Assembly (NCBI RefSeq): GCF_030269445.1
Contig: NZ_BSTJ01000006.1
Location: 253,204-317,203, forward strand
Origin: Actinoallomurus iriomotensis
GTDB taxonomy: Bacteria; Actinomycetota; Actinomycetes; Streptosporangiales; Streptosporangiaceae
Direction of reading: 5' to 3'
DNA: 64,000 bases
Shown piece after piece: positions 25,305 to 33,660 of this stretch (its first letter is position 1; each line of letters starts with the position of its first letter). The position numbers and the translations under genes were made by a program. The notes below the pieces were generated by a model. That model was not told the origin of the DNA and searched no databases. It saw nothing but the letters and a program-made list of their open reading frames with translations.

Positions 25305-27347
25305 ATGGGGGACATGGTCCGGTTCGATCCAATCGCCGTCGATCGATTGGCCCGGCAGTTGGCCAGCCTCGACGACACCTTGGGTCCTGCGCTGCGGCAG
25401 ATTAGTCAGATACTGAGTGGTCAAGGGGGGCATCTCGCGGGCTCGGGAGCCATTGAGGGCCTGGTCGCGGCGGCTCATAAAGACGCCGGGGATATGTCGC
25501 AACGCGCCCGACAGACACGTGAGCTCGCTCAAAAAGAAGGCAGTGGTGCGTTTTTTGGCAGGAGCTTCTGGCCTCAACTCGACTGGCAGGCGAGTTCGCA
25601 GAGCGGAGTTGCTGCGCGTAAGGATGCCGCAGACCTAAAGTCGGCGTTGGCGTTGGGCAATAAAGACAAGGCAGCCTCAAGGCAGCGCTTGCTTGCAGTC
25701 GCACGTGACATGCATGCGCACCTACACGACAAGGCTTATCTTGCCACCCTGTGGAACAGTTTGGACAGCGACGCCGCTGCGAAGCTCGCTCGTGTTCTTC
25801 ACAATCAGGACGCGGACGGTAAGTCGACGGACAAGCCGACGGTACTCAGTGCCGAGTCAGAACGAATATTGAAGGACGTCGCCTCCTCGCTCGCGGCTGC
25901 TAGCAACTACCGGCAGACTCCGACGAGCAAGCCGGAGAATTTGCTAGGCGGTGACCGGGAAAAGGTCTTCGTAAAAGCTTCCGATAAATGGTCGGTCGGA
26001 ATGCTGTTCAAGTATGGTCCAAACGGCAAGAATTGGGATCCACATTTTCTGTCCGCCATGACTGCATCGATGCTTCAGTGGCACCAGCGGCATCCCTATC
26101 TACCGAAAGATCCGAGAACGGCATGGTATAGGGACCTCGGGATTCAGTGGGCGCCTGGCGAATCGGACCTTAACAAGAGTGCTCAAGCTGCTTTGAAGAA
26201 ATTCGACCCGACGATTCCTGTCCTCGACCGCACGTCGGAGAATAGTGATGCGTCGCGTTGGGCTCTTCAGGATAAGGGAAATGTTCACGTCCTGGTTCAC
26301 GGTGATTGGATCATTCCCGGCAATTATGGTCAGGGTTATGATGCTTCCGGTTCGGCTGGCGCAGTGCTCCGGTCCGGAGTTACGTTCCCGCGCGGTACCA
26401 CTGAGGGTGCTAAAGAGGCCGCACAAGCGTTGGTGAATATAGTCAGTGAGGTTAAGGCCTACCATATTGGCAGGCTAAAAAATAAGACTATGCAAGATGT
26501 TTTGTCGCTGCCGTTCGGGCTGCGTCACAGTCTCACTCAAATCGCAGGTTCCTATTTGCCGGATTTTGCCCATTCGGCTTCCAGTAAAGACACGACTCTT
26601 GGGCTGCGGCATGGAGACGACGGTCTTCCGTATGCAGTCACGATGAACCACGATGATGTCCAGGACTTTCTCGATGAGGCCTTGCGTCAAAGCCCCCAAG
26701 ACTTCGGCTGGATGAAGGGGCGAATTAAAGGCTTGGTGACGGCCGGCGTCATGCAGACCCAGGCGGGAAATGGTTCCGCTACGGATTATCCTGCGGATGC
26801 GGCGGAGTTGTTTGCGGTACTGCATTCGGTGGATGCTATGGAGAAGATAGCTAGAGGACATGAAGATGATGTACTTGCGGCTGAACAGAAGAGTGCGAAG
26901 CAGACTGTAAGTTCGGTGATCGGGATGCTCCCCGGAGGCTATGGGATAGATAAGGCGACAAAGCTTGCCGGAAAAGCATTTACCATCTCAGACATATACA
27001 TGGATGGCCCTTCGGAGGGTAACGAGCAAAATGCCCGCCTGGGCGCCGAACAGGACGGAATCAAGGCGAACTTCGACCTGCCTCCGTTGATCGTGCAAGG
27101 GCTTATCGCGGCAGGGAAGTTGAGCCCTTCTACCAGAGAGCCATGGCTTACTGGGGGTGTAGTTTCTTCGGATGACGGCTTTGAAGACTGGTACAAAGAG
27201 AACAGAAATGCCGCGATAAGTGTGGTTATGCACTCCCAGGATGGCCGCCCGATGAAGCCGACCAGGATGACGTTGGAGCAGTATGTAAACCAGATTTCCG
27301 AGAACTATCGGGACGTCAAAGATTGGTTTCCGTCAACCGCGGGCTGA
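25305..27347 (+). CDS. Large hypothetical protein of the WXG100 cassette (DUF6571-like)
   Basis: A 680-residue protein with no signal peptide or clear membrane segment. The N-terminal 85 residues are helical (RFDPIAVDRLARQLASLDDT, ALRQISQIL, ARQTRELAQKE) and look like the WXG/LXG-type entry domain of type VII substrates. The rest is alpha-rich with no catalytic motif I recognise. Its length and layout recall actinobacterial DUF6571 proteins, which I know only as a family name. The start is ATG 25305 or 25314; GGAG at 25299-25302 is better spaced for 25314. Gene GC is well below that of the core genes, consistent with transfer. It converges on the EssC-like ATPase with a 15-base gap. It is probably a secreted effector, but no activity can be named. 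Confidence 0.78.
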   Translation: MGDMVRFDPIAVDRLARQLASLDDTLGPALRQISQILSGQGGHLAGSGAIEGLVAAAHKDAGDMSQRARQTRELAQKEGSGAFFGRSFWPQLDWQASSQSGVAARKDAADLKSALALGNKDKAASRQRLLAVARDMHAHLHDKAYLATLWNSLDSDAAAKLARVLHNQDADGKSTDKPTVLSAESERILKDVASSLAAASNYRQTPTSKPENLLGGDREKVFVKASDKWSVGMLFKYGPNGKNWDPHFLSAMTASMLQWHQRHPYLPKDPRTAWYRDLGIQWAPGESDLNKSAQAALKKFDPTIPVLDRTSENSDASRWALQDKGNVHVLVHGDWIIPGNYGQGYDASGSAGAVLRSGVTFPRGTTEGAKEAAQALVNIVSEVKAYHIGRLKNKTMQDVLSLPFGLRHSLTQIAGSYLPDFAHSASSKDTTLGLRHGDDGLPYAVTMNHDDVQDFLDEALRQSPQDFGWMKGRIKGLVTAGVMQTQAGNGSATDYPADAAELFAVLHSVDAMEKIARGHEDDVLAAEQKSAKQTVSSVIGMLPGGYGIDKATKLAGKAFTISDIYMDGPSEGNEQNARLGAEQDGIKANFDLPPLIVQGLIAAGKLSPSTREPWLTGGVVSSDDGFEDWYKENRNAAISVVMHSQDGRPMKPTRMTLEQYVNQISENYRDVKDWFPSTAG

Positions 27348-27357
27348 TCAACCAGCC
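27342..27357 (+). terminator. Short hairpin at the end of the WXG100 cassette
   Basis: GGCTG-ATCAAC-CAGCC overlaps the stop codon of the 680-residue gene and lies in the gap to the convergent ATPase gene. The stem is only five base pairs, so terminator function is uncertain. Confidence 0.3.
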
Positions 27358-27362
27358 GGGGA

Positions 27363-30300
27363 TTAGGTTATTGCTGTTTGAATGGGTAGATGTGCGCCTC
27401 GGCTCACATACAGGCCTCGGCCGGGCGGTCCGGCCGCCCCGCTGTTACGAGGCAGACGAAGGCCGAATATGTCGCCATCGTCCGGTGATTGAACGTCGAG
27501 TAGCACACCTGCTCGAGACTTCCTGGCCTCGGCAATAAACCCGCTGTAGCCGCGCGAGAGGTCGTCCGTTCGGCCCGCGATAATGATCCCGCATTCAGCG
27601 TCGCGGGCCTCCCGTAGTTGATCGACGAGCGGGTCATCGAGGCGACCTCCGTCGATTAGCTCTGCATCGTCGATCACTATCACATACCGCTGTGCCTGTT
27701 CGACGGCGTTCTCGATCGCATCGCGGTCGCCATCGCTGTCGAGTACGCAGAGCACGTTTGGCTCGCCTTTGAGTCCCTGCAGTGGCGATCGGCGAGGGCA
27801 CACGAGAACGACGGGGATGATTTCTCCGCCGACCTCGGCATCCAGGAGTGACTTCACCATGGTCATAAGGACCGTCGAGCGGCCCGAGCGCGGTGGCCCC
27901 GCGATGGTAAAGCTGGGACCTTCGGTCAATAGATCGGCCCCAATGGGTCCAAGCTCGTCTCCTCCAGCGCCGATCAGAACCCACAACGGGGAGGGGATCT
28001 TGAAATCAGGGTCTAGCGCACGCGCCTCAGAGTACGTGATGCGGACAGGCAGTTCGTCAACGTGCAAAGGCCGTAGCGCGCGTGCTGAACGGCCGTAGGA
28101 ACTTTCTGCTTCACGTCCGAGCTTTTGCAGTGCCGCCACTTGAGCCGTGCCCGACATATTCGCTTCCAGCAAAGCGATCTGCGACTCACGTAGGGACGGG
28201 CCGCCCACGCCGATGGCCTCGATCACTCGACCTAGGGGCATGTCCGAGGGCACGTGACGCTCGTTGATGCCGGCGTAGTTGTAGTCGTTCGGGTCAGACA
28301 TTCGGAGGACAAGGCGGTCGTCGAATACAGTGGACACTTGGCCGCTCATGCCAGAGCGGTCTCCGGTGAAGACGGCCCTCAGGCCCACTGCCTGACCCTC
28401 GCGCAGCAAACGGAGCACTGTCTCGATCAAACGCCCGTAGTCGTAGTTTTCAAAGGCGGCGACGAAGCCCTCCCAGCGGTCCAGCATCAGGATCATCCAC
28501 GGCAGACGGTCCGATGGGGCGACGGCGGCTCGCTGCTCCGCCAGTGAGGCGAAGCCCGTCGCCGCGAGTAGCTGCTGCCGCCGGGATACCTCCGCGTGCA
28601 GCCGGGCCAGCAACCGCTCCATTCGTTCGATCTGATCGCGGCCCACTACGGCGCCGCAGTGAGGGAGCGCCACCAAAGGCAAGAGAGCGTTCGCGCCGCA
28701 GTCGATCGCGTACAGGTGTACGTCGGATGGCGAGCATGTCGATGCCAACGAACCGGCCAGCGTTCGCAGGACCGTCGAGCGGCCTGACCGAGCCGAGCCG
28801 GCCACGTACAGGTGGCCGCCGTGCACCAGGTCCAGCGTCAGGGCTGAACGGGACTGGGACGACGGCAGGTCGGTCAACCCGAAGGCTAGCGGCGGCACGT
28901 CGTCAGAATCGGCGAACACCGCCGGCAGGTCGTCCAGAGTCACGACCGACGGCAGTGGTGGCAGCCACGGTGCCGGCTGCTCCTCGATGCCCGCGCGGTC
29001 ACACGCCTCGCTGATCGCCTCGACCAGGACTTTCAGGTCCGTCACCATGGTCGACTCGTCGGTCGGCACGTCGACCGGTAGCGGACGGCCTAGGCGGGGC
29101 CACGGCAGAGGCGTCACCCGTGCCGGGACCGACGATGACGTGCTCCCCGGACGGCGACCGCCGATACGCGCTGCCTGAACCATCACCGGCGAGCCCACAC
29201 CCGACCTCACGTAGCACCGGCCCGGCGACGACTTGGAGATCCGGGCGGCCGCCGGGTCGTCGAGCACGTCCGTCGACTCGTCCGGATCGGTCACGCGCAG
29301 CGCGATGCGCAGGTTCGTGTTGGCCCGGATGTCGCCGGTCACCACACCCGCGGGTCGTTGAGTGGCCAGGAGCAGGTGGACTCCCAGCGATCGGCCGCGG
29401 CGGCCGATGTCGACCAGGCCCTCCACGAAGTCCGGCAGCTCACCCACCATCGCCGCGAATTCGTCGATCACCAGGACCAACCGCGGCATACGGGTGGACG
29501 CACGCCGGTCGCCCGCGTCGTACAACTCGCAGTAGTCCTCGATGTCCTTCGCGCCCGCGTGCAGCAGCAACTCCTCCCGCCGCCGCAGCTCGGCTCCCAA
29601 GGACTCCAGCGCCCGCTCCGTCAGGTGGCCGTCGAGGTCCGTAACCATGCCGACCACATGGGGCAAAGAAGCGCAATCCGCGAAGGCGGCGCCGCCCTTG
29701 TAGTCGATCAGGACGAACGTCATCTCGTCCGGGCGGTTCGCGACCGCCAGGGAGGCGATCATCGTCTGCAGGAGCTCCGACTTGCCGGCGCCCGTCGTGC
29801 CCGCGATCAACCCGTGTGGGCCGTCCAAACTCAGGTCGACCGAGAACACCCCGTCAGAGGAGACCCCGATCGGCACCACCGTCGTACGGCCGCCGGACTG
29901 CCACGTCGCCTGGATCTGGGCCGCCGACGGTGTCGGCATGTGCAAGAGCTCCAGCAGCCGCGCCGACGACGGGATCATCGCCTCCGTGTCGTCGCGCGAC
30001 ACGTCCCGTACCGGCGCCATGGCGCGGGCCAGGCGGTCGCACCACGCCGGGGTCACCTGGTCGGCCAGCACCGCGCCCACCGAGTCCAGGCCGTTGCCGT
30101 GCAGGCGTACGTGTGTCGGGCGGTCCCAGTCCCACACCGCGACGGCCGTGCACTCCTCCGGCAGCAGGCGTTCGTCGTCGTCGATGCAGATGGCGTGCAG
30201 GCCGACGGACGGGCCGCCGCTCAGCACCTGGGGCATGCCCGGCACCCGGCGCAGCTGGCGGGCGCCGTCCAGGACCAGCAGGATGTTGTACGGGCCCTCG

Positions 30301-31811
30301 GCCGGCGCGCCGCCGATGCCGAAGGCCGACGTGGGCTCGGCCGTACGGCGGCGTTCGGTGATGCGGATGGCCAGCTCGGTCACGCGCCGGGCCACCGTGT
30401 CCGGGTCGGCGCCGATCAGGGCGACGCAGTCCTCGCCCTCGCGCGGGGCGCAGTGGGGCAGCCAGCGCACCCAGTTCCAGTGGGACGCGGCGGACGGGTC
30501 CGCCGACAGTACGACGATGGCGAGGTCGCGGGGGCTGTGCAGGGCCGCCGCCTGGGCGACCAGCCAGCGGGCCAGCGCTCGGGAGCGGTCGCGGGCGCCC
30601 GACAGGCCGATCACGCCCAGTTCGGAGAGCGGCAGGGGGACGGGTACGGCGTGGGCGACCGGCGCCGGTGGCATGGCCGGCTCGTCGCCGCCGCCCCGGC
30701 CGGGGCGCAGCTCGATGCGGGCGGGAAGGTCGGCCAGGCCGATGCGGAGGTGGAGCGTGTCCGGGTCGCCGACGCGGCGCTCCCACAGGCGGCGGCGCGG
30801 GCCGGTCGCGGTGAGCAGGACCTCGGCCGGGTCGGGGGCGAGCGCGCGCCATTCGGCCTGGTCGGCGCGGCGCATGCTCTCCAGCGCGCCTTCGAACTCC
30901 GCCTTCTTCGCGCGGTACTCCTTCAGCGCCTTCTTGTACGACTTGCGGCCATAGAGCCGGTCGGCGAGCCACTCGCCGACCTGGATGACCGGGTACGCCA
31001 GGGCCATCAGCGCCCAGTACCACTGCCCGGTGAAGACGACCATGCCGACGCCGGTCGCCGCGAACAGCAGCGAGCCCAGCAGCCGCAGGCGCTCGCGGTG
31101 TCCCTTCTCCGGCTCCTGCGGCACCTCGATGCGGCGCGGCCCGGACTGCGGGCGGATGCGCGGCGGCCGGTTGTAGGCCAGCCCGCCGTCGTCGAGCGGC
31201 GACAGGTGGGCGTCCGGAGCGGCGGTGAGGGCCAGCGTCAGGACGGTCGTGCCGATCGAGAGCACGCCGCCGGGCGGCCACTCCACCGTGCCCTCGAGAG
31301 GCACCTGGTCGAGGACGCCCGAACCGGACACGGTGACGCGGCGGGACTCGACCGTGACCGTGAGCGCGTGCGGGGGGATGGAGGGGTCGGCGAGGCGTAC
31401 GTCCACGTCGGGGGAGGTGCCGATGGTGGTCTGGCCGATGCCTAGGCGGTGCACGGGGCCGGCCGCCGGGCCGCCGCTGACGCGGATCTCGGCGATGCCG
31501 GTCGGCTCGCCGAGCACCGTGGCGGGCGCGGCGCCGGGATGCACGGCCACGAGGGTGCCGTCGCGGAGGAACCGGCTCGCCGGGGCCGCGGGGTCGAGCA
31601 TCCGCCCGCCGGCCCAGAGCGGGTGCGGTGGATCGTCCACCCAACGGGCGCTCGGGAGGCGGACGACTTCCGCCAGCGGTTCCTTGGCGGTGTCGGCGTT
31701 CAATGTGGCAATAAGTGACCGCGCAACGGTTCCGACCGTCATATCGGAATCGCCGTTGACCACTACGTCACGGGGACCTTGATCGGTCAGCGCCGTGAGC
31801 GAGATTCGCAT
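27363..31811 (-). CDS. essC: EssC-like type VII secretion ATPase (FHA + three FtsK/SpoIIIE domains)
   Basis: A 1482-residue membrane ATPase. A ubiquitin-like N terminus (about 1-95) is followed by an FHA-like domain (about 105-195, RLGIGQTTIGTSPDVDVRL). Two closely spaced membrane helices lie near 243-275, and a long linker leads to three ATPase modules. Module 1 is canonical: Walker A GTTGAGKSELL (about 668), then FVLIDYKGGAAF, and Walker B LVLVIDEFAAM (about 780). Modules 2 and 3 have altered loops, GSARSGRSTVL (about 1004) and GPPRSGRSTVL (about 1303), as is common in EccC/EssC. FHA plus single-chain architecture resembles EssC more than the split mycobacterial EccCa/b. No EccB, EccD, EccE or mycosin gene is visible in the window. 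It faces the WXG100 cassette convergently and is divergent from the Tad operon. The C-terminal part has lower GC than the N-terminal part. Confidence 0.92.
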   Translation of the reverse strand: MRISLTALTDQGPRDVVVNGDSDMTVGTVARSLIATLNADTAKEPLAEVVRLPSARWVDDPPHPLWAGGRMLDPAAPASRFLRDGTLVAVHPGAAPATVLGEPTGIAEIRVSGGPAAGPVHRLGIGQTTIGTSPDVDVRLADPSIPPHALTVTVESRRVTVSGSGVLDQVPLEGTVEWPPGGVLSIGTTVLTLALTAAPDAHLSPLDDGGLAYNRPPRIRPQSGPRRIEVPQEPEKGHRERLRLLGSLLFAATGVGMVVFTGQWYWALMALAYPVIQVGEWLADRLYGRKSYKKALKEYRAKKAEFEGALESMRRADQAEWRALAPDPAEVLLTATGPRRRLWERRVGDPDTLHLRIGLADLPARIELRPGRGGGDEPAMPPAPVAHAVPVPLPLSELGVIGLSGARDRSRALARWLVAQAAALHSPRDLAIVVLSADPSAASHWNWVRWLPHCAPREGEDCVALIGADPDTVARRVTELAIRITERRRTAEPTSAFGIGGAPAEGPYNILLVLDGARQLRRVPGMPQVLSGGPSVGLHAICIDDDERLLPEECTAVAVWDWDRPTHVRLHGNGLDSVGAVLADQVTPAWCDRLARAMAPVRDVSRDDTEAMIPSSARLLELLHMPTPSAAQIQATWQSGGRTTVVPIGVSSDGVFSVDLSLDGPHGLIAGTTGAGKSELLQTMIASLAVANRPDEMTFVLIDYKGGAAFADCASLPHVVGMVTDLDGHLTERALESLGAELRRREELLLHAGAKDIEDYCELYDAGDRRASTRMPRLVLVIDEFAAMVGELPDFVEGLVDIGRRGRSLGVHLLLATQRPAGVVTGDIRANTNLRIALRVTDPDESTDVLDDPAAARISKSSPGRCYVRSGVGSPVMVQAARIGGRRPGSTSSSVPARVTPLPWPRLGRPLPVDVPTDESTMVTDLKVLVEAISEACDRAGIEEQPAPWLPPLPSVVTLDDLPAVFADSDDVPPLAFGLTDLPSSQSRSALTLDLVHGGHLYVAGSARSGRSTVLRTLAGSLASTCSPSDVHLYAIDCGANALLPLVALPHCGAVVGRDQIERMERLLARLHAEVSRRQQLLAATGFASLAEQRAAVAPSDRLPWMILMLDRWEGFVAAFENYDYGRLIETVLRLLREGQAVGLRAVFTGDRSGMSGQVSTVFDDRLVLRMSDPNDYNYAGINERHVPSDMPLGRVIEAIGVGGPSLRESQIALLEANMSGTAQVAALQKLGREAESSYGRSARALRPLHVDELPVRITYSEARALDPDFKIPSPLWVLIGAGGDELGPIGADLLTEGPSFTIAGPPRSGRSTVLMTMVKSLLDAEVGGEIIPVVLVCPRRSPLQGLKGEPNVLCVLDSDGDRDAIENAVEQAQRYVIVIDDAELIDGGRLDDPLVDQLREARDAECGIIIAGRTDDLSRGYSGFIAEARKSRAGVLLDVQSPDDGDIFGLRLPRNSGAAGPPGRGLYVSRGAHLPIQTAIT

Positions 31812-31878
31812 TCACCCCTCCACATCCCCAGCGTGCGGGACCAGGATAGAGAGGAGGCCGGGCGGGAGACAGCGGCTC

Positions 31879-31916
31879 CCCGTGAGTCGTTCCTTGATCA
31901 CTTGACAACTCACGGG
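31879..31916. promoter_or_regulatory. 9-bp inverted repeat in the EssC/Tad divergent promoter region
   Basis: CCCGTGAGT (31879-31887) and ACTCACGGG (31908-31916) are perfect inverted arms with 20 bases between them. The spacer contains TTGACA (31902-31907), a perfect -35 hexamer, directly abutting the right arm. This is the only gap (31812-32038) between the divergent ATPase gene and the Tad operon, so it is a strong operator candidate. The binding protein is unknown. Confidence 0.55.
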
Positions 31917-32038
31917 ACTCGCTGCGCAAACAATCTGTCGTCGCCACATTGACGCGCGGCGTTATGGGCGGAACGATGGTTCGCCGCGTCCCCGTCGAAC
32001 GCAATCAGCCCAAATCAGCCGAAATTGGCGGAGAGCCT

Positions 32039-32848
32039 GTGACCACGAGCAGTGATCGCAAGACCGACGGACGTCCCTCGCTCGGGACGGCCACCGGTCA
32101 GCGCATCCCCGTTCCCCGGCGGGAGCGCAAGCCGGCCATGGCCGCGCTGGCCGTGCTGCTCATCGTCGGCGGCGCGCTGATCAGCGCGTACCTCGTGATG
32201 GTGAGCGGTCAGCGCGTTCCGGTGATCAGCATCGCCCAGCCGGTCGCGGCGGGTCAGCGGATCCCGGCGTCGGCGCTGCGGGAGGTGCAGGTCTCGTCCA
32301 CCGGCGGCCTGGACTACATCCCGTGGGGCGACCGGGCCAAGGTGACGCAGACCTTCGCGACGGTGACCCTCGTGAAGGGCGCGCTGCTCACCAACGGCAT
32401 GATCAGCACCGGCTCGTCGGTCACCAAGGGCTCCGTCGTGGTGGGTCTCGCGCTCAAGCCGGGCCAACTGCCCGCGGGCGGCCTCCAGCCGGGCGACCGC
32501 GTCGCGCTGTACGCCGTCTCCTCCCAGGGCGGCCAGAGCGGCACGCAGAGCGGCACCGTGCTCGCCCCGGCCGCCACGGTGTACGACGTGGTGCAGCCCG
32601 GCCAGAACGACATCCAGGCCGACCAGATCTCAGTCTCGGTGACCGTCCCGGTCGACCAGGCGCCCGAGGTGACCCAGGCCTCCTCGGCCGGCGCCGTCGC
32701 GGTGGCGCTGCTGCCTGCGGGGGAGAAGGCCCCGCAGACGGCGCCGAGGCAGACGACGCCCAAGCAGCCGAGCACGCAGCCGTCCGCGAACGAGTCGCCC
32801 GGAAACCCGCCCGCGTCGCCGCGCGACCGATCGACGGGCACCCCCTGA
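32039..32848 (+). CDS. cpaB: SAF-domain pilus assembly protein (CpaB/RcpC-like)
   Basis: A 269-residue single-pass membrane protein, first gene of the Tad operon. A short basic cytoplasmic N terminus leads to a helix MAALAVLLIVGGALISAYLV (about 39-58). The SAF domain follows (VISIAQPVAAGQRIPASALR, LLTNGMI, VGLALKPGQLPAGGLQPGDRVALY), then a Pro/Thr/Gln-rich tail. CpaB-type proteins help assemble the Flp pilus channel. The frame is open from 31949, but GTG 32039 has CGGAG five bases upstream and is preferred. The stop shares one base with the next ATG. Confidence 0.85.
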   Translation: MTTSSDRKTDGRPSLGTATGQRIPVPRRERKPAMAALAVLLIVGGALISAYLVMVSGQRVPVISIAQPVAAGQRIPASALREVQVSSTGGLDYIPWGDRAKVTQTFATVTLVKGALLTNGMISTGSSVTKGSVVVGLALKPGQLPAGGLQPGDRVALYAVSSQGGQSGTQSGTVLAPAATVYDVVQPGQNDIQADQISVSVTVPVDQAPEVTQASSAGAVAVALLPAGEKAPQTAPRQTTPKQPSTQPSANESPGNPPASPRDRSTGTP

Positions 32849-33660
32849 TGGGGCTCGTCGTCCTCGCGGCGGACAAGGGGGCGCCGGGCGTCACGACCGC
32901 GGCGATCGCGCTGGGGGCCGTCTGGCCCCGTCCCGTACTGCTCGCCGAGTGCGACCAGGCCGGCGGCGACCTGGTGTACCGCCTGCCCGCCGACGGCGGC
33001 GGCATGCTCAACCCGGCGCGCGGCATGCTCAGCCTCGCCGCGACCGCGCGGCGCGGGCTGCGGGCCGAGCAGGTCTGGGAGCACACGCAGCGGCTCGAAG
33101 GCGGGCTGGACGTCCTGGTCGGGCTGACCCGCGCCGAGCAGGCGCAGGGACTGACCTGGCTGTGGAGTCCCCTGGGCCGGGCCTTCGCCAATCTGCCGGG
33201 CGCCGACGTGGTGGCCGATTGTGGCCGTCTGGGTCCCGGATCGGCCTTGACGGACCTGCTGCGTGAGGCGTCAATGATCGTGCTGTTCACGCGGGCGACT
33301 CTCGAACAGGTCGCTCACCTGCGTGAACGCATCGGCTCATTGTCCAATGACCTCGGTGGGCATTCCGCGCCGCCGATCGGCATCGTGGTCGTCGCCGATC
33401 CGAGCGAATACCGCACCGCCATAGCGGAGGTCAGCCGGATCATTTCGAACGCGAAACTGCCCGCTGCCGTCCTCGGGGGTTTCGCGATGGATCCCAAGGG
33501 TGCTGAAATGCTGAGGGGCCAGTGGGGCGGGCGGCTCGACCGTTCACTGCTGATCCGTTCGGCGCGGCAGCTCGCGGGTGGACTCGCGACGCGGGTCGCG
33601 CCCACATCGGGGGATGATCGCGAAACGCAGGGAGTGGCAAGTGGACCACAGCCTCGTTAA
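32848..33660 (+). CDS. CpaE/TadZ-like P-loop ATPase
   Basis: A 270-residue ParA/MinD-superfamily protein. The deviant Walker A AADKGAPGVTTAAIALG is near the N terminus, followed by LLAECDQAGGDLVYRL, and VVADCGRLG in the switch position. In Tad systems TadZ/CpaE localises the pilus machine to a cell site. The start overlaps the previous stop (TGATG), and the stop lies 20 bases inside the next gene, so the genes are tightly coupled. The lysine typical of Walker A is replaced in the GVTT segment, as in many actinobacterial relatives. Confidence 0.85.
   Translation: MGLVVLAADKGAPGVTTAAIALGAVWPRPVLLAECDQAGGDLVYRLPADGGGMLNPARGMLSLAATARRGLRAEQVWEHTQRLEGGLDVLVGLTRAEQAQGLTWLWSPLGRAFANLPGADVVADCGRLGPGSALTDLLREASMIVLFTRATLEQVAHLRERIGSLSNDLGGHSAPPIGIVVVADPSEYRTAIAEVSRIISNAKLPAAVLGGFAMDPKGAEMLRGQWGGRLDRSLLIRSARQLAGGLATRVAPTSGDDRETQGVASGPQPR

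Noticed and set aside
31902-31934. Complete TTGACA promoter between the EssC-like and SAF genes
   Set aside because: The -35 is perfect, but no acceptable -10 hexamer lies 16-18 bases downstream, so only the inverted repeat is reported.
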